Positions 12,401 through 24,400 of a DNA stretch of 64,000 bases are shown piece by piece. Every line of letters starts with the position of its first letter. Within the stretch, counting starts at the first letter, position 1. Origin of the DNA: Nymphaea colorata (Eukaryota; Streptophyta; Magnoliopsida; Nymphaeales; Nymphaeaceae). A program made the position numbers and the translations under genes. The notes beneath the pieces were generated by a model that was not told the origin of the DNA, made no database searches, and worked only from the letters and a program-made list of their open reading frames with translations. The stretch lies in the NCBI RefSeq assembly GCF_008831285.2, contig NC_045148.1, positions 11,948,183-12,012,182 on the forward strand, read 5' to 3'.

Positions 12401-15400
12401 AAATGTTGTTTCTAGGTCTAGTGCGGAGTCTGAATATCGTGCTATGGCTCAAACGGCTGCTGAAATGACGTGATCTAGATCCTTACTTGAGAGTCTTGGT
12501 ATTTCTACTTCTACACCTATGAAGGTGTTTTGTGATAACAAGGCCGCCACCTACATTGCCAATAATCCAGTATTTCATGAGAGGACAAAGCACATCAAAG
12601 TAGATTGCCATTATATTCGTGATATGGTTCAAGAGGGAATCATCTCCACTATACATGTAGCCTCTAAAGATCAAGCCGCTGATATCTTCACTAAAGTCTT
12701 GCCTATTGCAGAGTTTTCTATATGTTGTGACAAGCTGAGCATGATTAACATCTATGCTCCAGCTTGAGGGGGAGTGTTGAATAATATTTGTGTTAGGTGG
12801 TGTTTTTTGAATATTTACAAGTTTAAGAACAGCTCTTTACAAATTAGTGTTCTAGTTGTGGACTTCTTTTGTAATTTGTTATTTTACCCTATTCTCATTT
12901 AACGTGAGATTAGGTCAGACTAGTGGATATGAAAAAGTTCTCTCTCTCTCTCGTTCTCTTCTCTTCTCTCCCTTGGCTGCACGCAACACACTTGTTCTTC
13001 AATTCCCAAAAATGATGCCTTATGTGTCACACCCCGACCTTTTGACACACAACCATTTTTTTTCTAAACATCAAACATGGAGGTGTGACTACACAACAGT
13101 TCAAAATAAATGAGTCAAGCAATTCAAAACAATGGGGCGAACTTTCATTTATAGAACAACGTCATTTCATACAAAATCACATCCCTATACATGACAAAAA
13201 TGCCCCAAAATCCTAACATTGATGCCTAACAAAATAAGACATCAATACAAACGAAGCAAGACGCGTCGGCACTATACAAACAAAACCTAAAACCTCCCCA
13301 ATAGGACGTGAGTGAAACCATCTGCTCAACCTGCTGCCTGGGGTCCGCCAAAACCTGAAAAAGAAAACAACTGAAGGCTCAGCCTTCGCAGTATGACAAC
13401 AAGCCAGGAAAATGCCAAACCTTCTCAAGTAAGGCTCAAATAAGAGAACAAATATCAACCCATCTATCATCATGTCGTGTCAGAGTACGACACGTAAAGG
13501 CCACTTGATGGCCACACTAACACAATGTCAATCACATGCGAAGCATGCTTAAACATAACACTTGCATTCAGATCATTCACATACACATCAGTCACATGCA
13601 TTCCATCATATACATCACATTTTCATTAACTTCAGTGTATTAACAGTTCCTGTAGGTGCAAACACAGACACGTGCACACCGCGGGCGGCCTACAGCCGAG
13701 AGACAACCCCCGTGGTGGCCCAGAACAGTATGGATCCATCCATCCGCTGCAGCGGTAGAGCACTCATCCATGGATGTGTGAGTTCCAAGAAGAGACATTC
13801 AGCCTTCCCTAGGACACCCAGGTTGGGAAGGCGGGAGCCTATGCTCCAAGCACATCACACAACAGTACCCTGGGGCCTTGCACCGCCTACGCTCCGAACA
13901 GGCGAGACCAGTGGCAAAAGCGGGACAACTCCCAAACACATAGCCACATCCCACTGGCCTCTCATCTCTTATTCATTCATTCTTATCATTATAGTTACAC
14001 ATTCACAAGATGACTGGCTAGCACATGAGGTTAGTACACTTCACGATTGCACCCATACCTCCACATGAGGTCTATACATACAGTAACAGTCATTGCTAGC
14101 TGTCATACCATACGGGTACAACTACCCTCCAAATCATCCATTTGCATCATTGCCCATGGCAATGTATATGCAACAACATACACATTCATAACGATCATCT
14201 CATCAATCACATCTTTTGAAGACTTAGCCAAACCACAGAGAGTAGTCTCGATCTGCGGTTGGCTCGTAGTTGTCCTATGCAGTTATCATTCTATGATGCT
14301 TTCTAATGCACAATTGGGGTCGAGGAGACACTCGTCTCGATACCCCACCTCATCTGTCCTAAACAGTTATCAATTCTAGCATGCACATGCAAACGCGTAA
14401 CATTTTCAAAACAAACGACCATTCATATCATATAAGCAACATACATATACTCATTTACAAGGCAATCAATCAATTAACATCACAATCCTAGGATCCCCTG
14501 ATCCTAGGAACGCACAATCACACATTGGCCTCAGGCAGGGATTTGCCTGGAATGCCGCCATACCTGTGGCGTGCTCACCAATTTCTTCAAAACTCCTCGA
14601 GCTTTGAACTCAAGGTCGACGGGACGTTTCCAGTGTACCTGCAAACATAAACCAAAGGTAAGATTCCTACTAGATACCTAAACAATTCAAACAAATACAA
14701 ACAGAATCATTGAGGCACGTGTCATCGCCTCAAGAGGGGGTCGACGGGTAGTGTCGACAAACAAGCTCTCCATTAGGCCTCCTCCTTACAACTTGACGTT
14801 GGCACAAAATATCAAAACCCACAACCATCAATCAATTCATCACTAACACCTTCCTCAATAACGTTCTTTAATTAAGACATCAACCCCAAAGTCACATCCA
14901 AATACGTATATTTTCCCAATTAACTTCATGACACACCCGTTCACAAAAGCATGTGTTACGTGCACCCTAAGACTGTTCTAAATCTTCCTCACAACCTCAC
15001 AATCTCTACCATGCTTCCCTAATGCTTCGAAAATTAATCCATCATGCTTAAATGATCATCAAATGTATGAATCTTCGCTTTCCAACATAGTCCTAAGCTT
15101 TCCCCCAAAAACAAAATCACTAACATGCGTTCCAAATAATTAATACTAAGCTCTTAGCATGCTCAAACAGTAATTATACATGCTCTAATCGATAATATTC
15201 AATAATTTGGGCTTGATTAGATCTTGCTCACCCCAAAACAAGAGTCCGAACTGTTGTAACGTCTCCGACAGCCACCCCAAGCGCTCAATCGATCCCCAAA
15301 CGGCAAAAATCGTGCCAAGACTCCACCACCTAGTCGCTGATATGAGGGGAAGAATACGTTCTCCTAGCTGCAAATCGACCAAACCCACAATATAATCAAA

Positions 15401-18400
15401 ATCAGCGAGAAGGGGCCTCAAGGGAGGGGTCTGTCATAAAAAAAAAACCTACGGTAGATGTTAGGTAGGCTGAAAATGAGAGGGAGAAAGGGTTCGGTCA
15501 AAAGGGGAAAAGAAGGCAGTGAGGTGAGAGCACGTGAGGGAAGGGAGAGAGGGCGCTGTCAGAGAAAAAAAAACAGGCAGAGAAGTGAGAGCGCCAGAGA
15601 GTCGAGAGGGCAAAAGAGAACGCAGAGGGAGAGAGCGTGCAGAGAGAGAGACAGACAGACAGACGGAAAAAGGGGAACAAGGGGGAGACAGACAGAGAGG
15701 CGACAGTGGGTGAGAGTGGTGGAGGAGAGGAAGGGAGAAAGAAAGGATAAGGAGAGGGGGAGACCGATGGCTTACCTATGCAACACCGTCGCCACCGCCG
15801 TCCTCGCCGCTGTCGGCACCACCTCCGTCTTCTTCTTCTTCTTTGCACTAGCCCGAGAGCACCCAGGAGATAGACGAGAGAAAAGAGGGAAAGGCGAGGG
15901 AGAAGAGCCCTCGCGTCGGCTCTTTCATGCCAAGGGTTCGGGTCCGGGTCTGCATCCCGATCCAACCCGACCTGCTCAAAACATGACGAGCGTTACATTA
16001 TGAGACCCTTGGTAAATAGATCAGCCACTTATTGAGACGTGAATATATAAGTAGGAACAATCTCGTTTTCCTCAACCTTCTGGCAAATGAAGTGTTGATC
16101 AATCTCTATATGCTTAGTATGATTATGTAGAATAGGATTGAAAACAATCTTGATCGCACTTTGGTTATCACAAAATAGAGATGATTGAGCAATGGGAAGG
16201 AGAGAGTTCCCTAAGAAGATGACGCAACCATGAAGCTTCAGCTGTGCTAGCAGCCATTGCCCTATATTCTACCTCAGTGCTCAATCTGGCAACTACACAT
16301 TGTTTCCTGCTACTCCAGCAAATAAGATTGGAATGGAGGAAGATACAATAACCTGAAACTGATCGTCTATCATCTGGATCACCTGCCCAATCTGCATCAG
16401 TATAGGTGGAAATGGTATGTCCATTCAAATAAGTTGACTGTCTTGTGTAGACGAGTCCATCCTCAAGAGTAGCCTTAAGATAACGCAAAATACGTTTAGT
16501 AGCATTCATATGTTCTTTTGTGGGTGTGTATAAACTGAGAAACTTGATTCATTGCATATACTATGTCTGAGTGTGTAAAGGTGAGATATTGCGACATGCC
16601 AACTATACTCCGATAAGAACTAGGATTTGAGTATGTATTACTCCCATCAAAGGCATTCAATTTTGTATTGAGAACACTAGGAGTATTTATGGGTTTGCAA
16701 TTTGTCATACCTGCTCTATCCAAAATATCAAAAGTATATTTGTGTTGCGTAAGAGTTAACGTGTCACCCTTTTTATCAAGCTCAACACCCAAGAAATACC
16801 GTAGTTCACAGAGATCCTTCATCTTGAATTGTTACCTCAATACTTTCTTAACGTGAGATATATAACATGAAGAATTTCCAGTAAGAACTATGTCATCTAC
16901 ATATATAAGTAGCCAATTAGTAATTTCACCTGAATGATATATGAATAAGGAATGGTCAAATGAACTTTTGAGAAAGCCAGCCTACTATATATAAAGAGAA
17001 AATCTATCGAACCATGAGCGAGATGCTTGCTTAAGCCCATACAACGATTTTTGTAATTTACACACTCATTGAGTTGGATCATTGGTAGCATAACCTGGAG
17101 GTTGTTCCATATATACTTCTTCCTTTTGAAGAAAAACATTTTTAACATCGAATTGATATAAAGACCATCCATGCGAGACTGCAAGAGAAATGATAACCCG
17201 GATCGTTCCCATCTTGATAACTGGACTGAAAATCCCATCATAATCTTCCCCGTACTGTTGAGTGAAGCCTCTAGCCACAAGACGAGCCTTAGAACTATCA
17301 GTACTTCCATCGGGTTTATATTTGATTTTGTAAACCCATTTTGAACCTACCACATTCTTATTATCTGGACGAGGAACAATCTCCTAACTTTGACATTCAT
17401 TTAAAGCAGCCATTTCTTCATTCATGGCCTCAACCTAATATTTGCTCTTGCATACATGTCGTGAACTATGTCACATGAGTGTGGGGTGCGGGTGCAAATG
17501 TGGGTGCTGGTGCGACGTATCCAAAAAAAATTTGGGTACGAGGGTGCGGCGAGGGTGTATATATATAATATATTTATTATATATATATAAATATATGTAT
17601 TCGTAATATGTACAATTTTAGCTTGTTTTTTAGTTTAATCTTTCCTTTCTTTTTACTTTTATTATTATACATACCGAAAGGAAGGGACAGGGAGAAGAAA
17701 AAAATGAAAAATATTTTGAACTTGCATAAGAAAGGATGTGGTTGGGGTGCATGTCAAAGCAGCACCTGTCACACCCCAACCTTTTGACCCTCAAATAAAA
17801 TTTGTTTTTTTTTTCTCAAACATAAAGCATCGAGGTGCGACGACACAACAATTCAAATGGAAATGAGCCATGCAATTTCGAACAATGAGACAACTTCTCA
17901 TTATATAATCAATTTCATTCATACAAAAATCACGTCAGTACGTATGACAAAAATGCTCCAAACCACAACTTTGATGCCTAACAAAAACAAGACATCAAAG
18001 AGACCAGGACACGACGTGCCGACACTACAAATGACCCAAAACCTCCCCAGTAGGATGTGAGTGAAGCCATTTGATCTAAATCACATGGGTACTTCAGTAA
18101 GGTCCACGTACCCGTGTCGCCGTACCCGTACCCAAAATGGGTACTTTGACACTTGGGTACCTATAGATTCAAACTGCTTAATTTTACTTTGATTTAATTT
18201 TTTCCACCTTACTTTTTATTATATTCTTTGGATGTGAAAATTCGATTGATTTTCATATTTGACTAGGGATCTGCTTGGTTGTCCATATGTTTGAAGTTTT
18301 TCATAGGTTTCTTAAACAAACTGCTGCAAGAGCTGTTGATATATATTGTCTATGTTATTTATTTGTTTATGTTGATGTATATTCTTTATTTTGATACATA

Positions 18401-21400
18401 TTTTCTAAGTATTTCTTATTGTTTATATATATATACGGCCGTGCCCCGCACCCAAGTTCTTTTGAAAATGGTCAGTACCCGCACCGGTACCCGCACTAGC
18501 ACCCATACCCGTACCTATGTGACATAGCATCTTATCAACCTGCTGCCCCGGGTCCGCCAAAACCTGAAAAAAGAAACAACTGAAGGCTTAGCCTTCGCAG
18601 TATGACAACAAGTCAGGAAAATCCCTAACCCTCTACAGTGAGGGCTCAAATGTGGGATATAACAATTTCGAAAACAATCACTATCATGTCGTGATGGGGC
18701 ATACTTTTCCATGGCATGCCATGAGAGCCTCTCACATATACCACGACATGTAAAGGCCACTTGATGGCCACCATAGCACATGCACAAATCACATGCACCT
18801 CATGCATAAACCTATCATTATCATTCACACCACAATATGTAAAGGCCACTTAATGGCGAAACTCAACATAATTCATAATCGCATTAACTTCATGCATATT
18901 CACTACATTCACATACACTTCATTCATATTTACAATCACATTCTTCTCATTTATTTTAACTACGAAACAATTTTCTATCATGTTGTAGTAGGGCACACAA
19001 TCACATAACTTGTCAAGAAGCCCTTCACATGTAAAGGCCACAATATCACATTTAATAGTCACACGCAATTCAGGCATACCGCATCATTCATATCACTTCT
19101 TTCACATTCTTTCATTTACATTAACTTTAGTGAATTGACAGTTCCTGTGGGTGCAAACACAGGTACGTGCACACCGCCGGCGGCCTACAGCCGAGAGACA
19201 ACCCCCGTGGTGGCCCATAATAGTATGGATTCATTTCCGCTGCAGCGGTAGAGCACTCATCCATGGGTGTGTGAATTCCAAGGAGAGATACTCAGCCTTC
19301 CCTAGGACACCCAGGTTGGGAAGGTGGGAGCCCAACGCTCTAAGCACATCACACAACAGTACCCTCGGGCCTTGCACCGCCTGCGCTCCGAATAAGCGAG
19401 ACCAGTGGCGAAGGAGGGACAACTTCCAAACACATAGTCACATCCCACTAGTCTCTCATCTCTTATTCTTTCATTATTATCATTATAATGCACATTAACA
19501 AAAAGACTGGCTAGCTCATGAGGTTGGTACACTTCACGAGTGCACCCACACTTCCAATTGCCTCCACACGAGGGCCACACATAACATTAACAGTCTTAGC
19601 TAGCCGTCATAACAATATGGGTACATCTATCCTCTAATCTCATTCAATTGCATCATTGCCCACGGCAATACATATGCAACAAATCTCCACATTCACATTC
19701 ATAAAAATTCACATCTTGTCAAACACATCAATCACATCTTTGAAAACTTAGCCAAATCCCGGAGAGTAGTCTCGATCCGTGATGGCTCGTAGTTGTCTTA
19801 TGCAATTATCATTCTATGATGCTCTCTAATGCACAATCGGGGTCGAGGAGACACTCGACTCGATATCCCACCTCATCTGTCCTAAGTAGTTATCAATTCT
19901 AACATGCACATGCAAATGCGTAACAATTTTTAAAGCAAGCTTCTAATAGCTTTCCAAAACAAAACTTGTCACATGACAAATCATTCACAAAATGACTGGC
20001 TAGCTCATGAGGTTGGTCCACTTCACGAGTGCACCCACACCTCCAATTGCCTCCACACGAGGTCTACACATAACATTGACATTCTTAGCTAGTCGTCATA
20101 ACAATACGGGTACAACTACCCTTCAATTCATTCAATTGCATTATTGCCCATGGCAATGCATATGCAACAAATCACAACATTCACAATCACGCACATCAGT
20201 CACATCTTTCAAAACTTAGCCAAACCACGGAGAGTAGACTCGATCCATGATTGGCTCGTAGCTGTCTTAGGCAGTTATCAATCTATGATGCTTTCTAATG
20301 CACGATTGGGGTCGATGAGATACTCGACTCGATACCTCACCTCATCTGTCCTAAGTAGTTATCAATTCTAGCATGCACGTGCAAATACGTAACAGTTTTC
20401 AAAACCAGCTTCTAATAGCTTTTCAAAACAAAGCTTATCACATATCAATCATTCGCATGCGTACATACATTCACTCACAAAACAATCATTCAATCACATC
20501 ACAATCATAGGATCTAACAATCCTAGGAACACACATTCTCAAGTTGGCCCCAGGCAGGGATTTGCCTGGAATGCCGCCATACCTGTGGCGCGTCCACAAA
20601 ATACTTCAAAACACTTCGAGCTACAAACCGCGTTGCTCAAGGTCTACTTGACGTGCCCGGTGTACCTGCAAACATAGTCAAACGATAACTTCTCTATTCG
20701 GACCGCTTTCCAATTAATACAAATCTGACAATACAATCATTGAGGCATGTCATCGCCTCAAAAGGGTGTCGACAAGTAGTATCGACTCACAAAATCCTGG
20801 CAGCCACCTCACGAGTTCGAGAGATCCTCCAACGGCTAAAATCCTTCAAGGCCGCCACCACCAATATATTCTAGTCACTGTTAAGAAGGGGAGAACACAT
20901 CCCCAAACTGCAATCCATCCAACAGCCACAAAAGAGTTGAAATGAGTGAAAATGGAGTTTAAGGGAGGGGTCTATCACTAGAAGAGGCCCACGACAGTAG
21001 TGTGGGAGGTTGAAAACGAGTGAGTGAGGGGGAAACAAGGGATCGGGTGAGGGAGACAGGTTTGGCATAAGAGAGCAAGAGAGAGCATAGGGAGTGTTCG
21101 GTTGAGGGAGAGGGCTCGAGCAGGGAGAGTTCAGACAGATGGAGAGCAGACGGAGAGGGAGAGAGAGCATGAGAGTGGCAGAAAGGGCGAAACAGTACGG
21201 GAGAGAGAGGGATTGGTGCGGTGAAGGGCGAGCGAGAAAAAGAAGAAAGAAAGGATAGGGAAGGATCGGCGTTTCTCACCTGTGCGCCACCACCGCCGTT
21301 AACCTCTGTCGCCGCTGCTCAATCCTCCGCCTTCTTCTTCTCTGTGCTAAGGTTGTAGCAAAGGGAGAGACGAAGAGAGGAAACAAGGGAGAAGAGGGAA

Positions 21401-24400
21401 AGAAGAGGCAGGGGAGGGCGACGTCGGGACCCTCTTTCGTGATGGGTTTGGGTCCGAGTCTGGGTCCCGATCTGACCCGACCTGCCCAAAACAAATAGCG
21501 TTACAGCACCAGCATCATGTCGACATGGGTGCGGCCCCTTTTTTGAAGAGTTCGTGTGGCATAGATCGTGAAATATGCACAATTGCGCACGACAGTTTTT
21601 GGATTGTAACGTCTATAGCCCTTATAATTTTCTACATAACCCACAAATCTGCACATAATAGCTCGATCTTGAAATTTATTTCTCAAGGAAACATCAACAT
21701 GAACATAACAGACACATCCAAAAACACGTCATCATAATTTGGTTGTTCTTGATGTAAAATAAAGAATGAAGATTTTCTTTCAAGTATAGATAGTGGCAGT
21801 CGACTAATGACATGAACAACAATATGGAAGGCTTCAATCCATAAATTCATGGGCACATCTGTGTCATGCAACATACTTAGTGCGCTTTCAGTTATGTGTC
21901 TATGTTGTCTTTCAGCAACACCATTCTGCTGTTGTGTGTGTGGAGAGGAAATCTGTAAAGTGATCCCATGATTTAGTAAATACTTAGTAAATTTATTTGA
22001 GATGAACTCACCCTCACCATCACATTGAAAATGCACAATATTGCTAGGGTATTTGTTTTGGACCAAGGCATGGAATTGAGTGAATAAGCGGAAAACCTCT
22101 GATTTACTTTTCATGAAATGGATCCATGTGTAACGTGAATAAGAATCAATGAAACCAACATAATACTTGCTCCTGGAAGAAGAAGAAACGAGAGCAGGCC
22201 CCCAAACATCAGAATATATGGTATCAAATAACTTTGAAGTTCGCTTATTTATTGATTGAAAAGGAAAAGCATGACTCTTACAAATATGACAGCTTGAGCA
22301 CATGCTAGACTCATTGACTGGACTTAGACTGGACTTATGTAATAGTTCATCTGCAACAAGACTTTGAATGAAAGACCAACTACAATGTGCTAAACGACCA
22401 TGCCAAATGGATGGCTTATCACACTCTGTTATATTGACTTCACTCTGACTGGAAAAAGATGAATCTGAAACACATGACGTGGACACTTTTGGAGCTTCTT
22501 CAATGATGTACATGTCTCCTTTGCAAAGACCCTCAGCGAATGTCTTCTTGGTTCGAGCATCTTTGACGCAAACAGAAGAAGGTGTAAACTCAACAGAAGA
22601 ATGAGTATCATCAATAAGCTTTGACATAGAAAGCTCCACTTGCAGTCTGATCACTAAGTCTTCAACTCCTTTATTGCTATCAATCGCAAGCAATGCCATT
22701 ATCAGAGTAAAATCTCATTAATGTAGATGTCTTGAACTCAAGAGCGTTATCAATGAGAATGCTTTTAAACAAGAATACCAAATTGAGTTTTTATTTCAAT
22801 AATAAGGTTCTTGAGACTACATATGGCTTCAGACATTTCTTTCAAAAGGAAAACCCAAGTGACTCGAGAATAATCATCAACAATAACAAGGAAATAACGA
22901 AATCTAGACTTATTAGCAACTCTACTAGGGCCCCACACATGAAATGAACATAAACCAGAGGCAAATGTAACACGACAATGTAAGTCATTAGTCAATTGTC
23001 TGACTGATAAAAGATTAATGAGAAACTTAGGAGCATATAACACATTAGGAATTGTCATAGACTAGAAAATCTTAATATCTCTGTAACTCATAATGGGTGA
23101 CCATCTGCTATTTGCAAGTTTCACATGACGAGTCTGAGGTAATGTGTGGTGCAAGGTAAACAATGAAAATCTACTATAAAAGTGCTCGGATGCTCCTGAA
23201 TCAATAATCCAAGTAGTACTTGTATCATATGGAGTAGTATTGACAGACATTATTGTCTATCATAACTATGGAGGCCGACGGCTGAATAGATTTGTGTGCT
23301 AAGAACTGTTCATACTCTGACTTGTTGATATTCACTGTCACAATCTCAGGATGGAAAGAAGACAAAGACCCCTCTACTACTAATGAAGTTGCCTGGACAG
23401 ATTCAATAGGAGACTGTAATGAATTCTTGCCTTGCTTAGATGCAACACCTCTTCCTAGGGATGCAGCGGAAGGACGACTATGCTTATCCCAACATTGGTT
23501 CTTCAAATGCCCTATTTTTCCACAGTAGGTGCACTGAAATCTCTCACGACCTCCTCCTGACCCTCGACTTATGTCCCTTCCTCTAGAGACACTACCTCCA
23601 CGGCCTCCTGAAGCCACCAAAGCAGAGGTAGGAGCATCATCGGAAGGTGGAGAAAGGGTCACAGCAAGATGGTTGAGTTTGTTGTAAGCCTTAGCTAGGT
23701 CAAGGATTTCTGCTCCAGTCAACATCTGCGCCTTTGCTACTCCGTATTCAGAAGAGAGACCCTGTAGCAACTTTGCCACCATAGACTTTTCTTAATGATG
23801 AGTCAATGTGAACATAATACACACATCCGGAAACCTTAATGATGAGTCAATGTGAACATAATACACACATCCGAAAACCCTTAAATCATTGTAGTTTGGA
23901 TTTCGATCAAAAAGAGTGAAATAAGGAGATTTTGAATCCAAAATTGTCATGGTCAAACGATTTATTATATGTACAGCACAGCAGTGTGAAAAGTCTCTGT
24001 CCATAGAGTAATAGGAGTGTTACTATCATGCATCATACTCATACCACTTTCCACGATGTAACGATGTTTCTGTTTAGCTACGCCATTTTGCTGTGGGGTG
24101 TATGAGCATGAATTCTGTCGAGTTATCCCATTTTCTCCTAAAAAGTTAATAAAGTCATGTGAAGAATATTCTCCCCCACCATCACACTGGAAATGCACAA
24201 TCTTATACGAAAAGTGTGTTTGAATCATGGCATGAAATTCTCGAAAGATACTAAACACTTTTAATTTTTGTTTCAAATCCAGTATATCGAGAATAAGAAT
24301 CTATGAACAAAACATAATAGTGGGAGCCAGACAAGGAATCAATGGGAGCTGGCCTACAGGATAGACAATTTCAAAAGGTTTAGAAGCTCTTTTATTGATA

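Larger units (their letters stand above)
8651..12988 (+). mobile_element. Copia A, complete ends, integrase-deleted
   Basis: A 4338-bp element flanked by a perfect 5-bp target duplication CACTT (8646-8650 and 12989-12993). It contains a 5' LTR, a tRNA-Met-type primer site, a repetitive leader, gag, a protease remnant, a pre-integrase zinc segment, RT and RNase H, a polypurine tract and a 3' LTR. The catalytic integrase core is absent. By eye the LTRs differ at 7 of 214 positions. It sits inside Copia B1. Confidence 0.95.
17767..21505 (-). mobile_element. ~3-kb TG/CA repeat, copy 3, with TSD GCACC
   Basis: TGTCACACCCCAACC ... AATAGCGTTACA, 3739 bp, flanked by GCACC (17762-17766 and 21506-21510). 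It is longer than its sisters because it carries MITE M2 (18076-18527) and an internal 489-bp tandem duplication (from about 19505 and 19994). It keeps the same minus-strand signals: AG|GTGAG (21275-21279), TTTGCAG|GTA (20666-20667), CAG|GTATG (20578-20582) and TTTTTTCAG|GTT (18564-18565). Confidence 0.87.
17466..21564. mobile_element. hAT-type MITE M1 (355 bp) split by solo LTR copy 3
   Basis: Left end CTATGTCACATGAGTG at 17466 and right end TTCGTGTGGCATAG at 21564 are inverted-repeat ends. The flanks are GTCGTGAA (17458-17465) and ATCGTGAA (21565-21572), an 8-bp duplication with one mismatch. Removing the inner solo LTR (17767-21505) and its TSD leaves about 355 bp. The left part is rich in GGGTGCGGGTGC units. 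It lies in Copia B1. Confidence 0.8.
8358..22630 (-). mobile_element. Copia B1, minus strand, interrupted by several later insertions
   Basis: Four pieces belong to one element: 8358-8650, 12994-13024, 15998-17465 and 21565-about 22630. The first holds the 3' LTR and polypurine tract, the third RNase H and RT, the fourth the integrase. The closest relative in the window is Copia B2 at 59541-64000. The breaks coincide with target duplications of the inserted elements (CACTT, TTATG, GTCGTGAA). An internal deletion of about 370 bp relative to B2 lies between the RT N-terminal end and the integrase C-terminal end. The gag half and 5' LTR were not found; at about 22630 it joins another Copia fragment. 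Confidence 0.85.
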
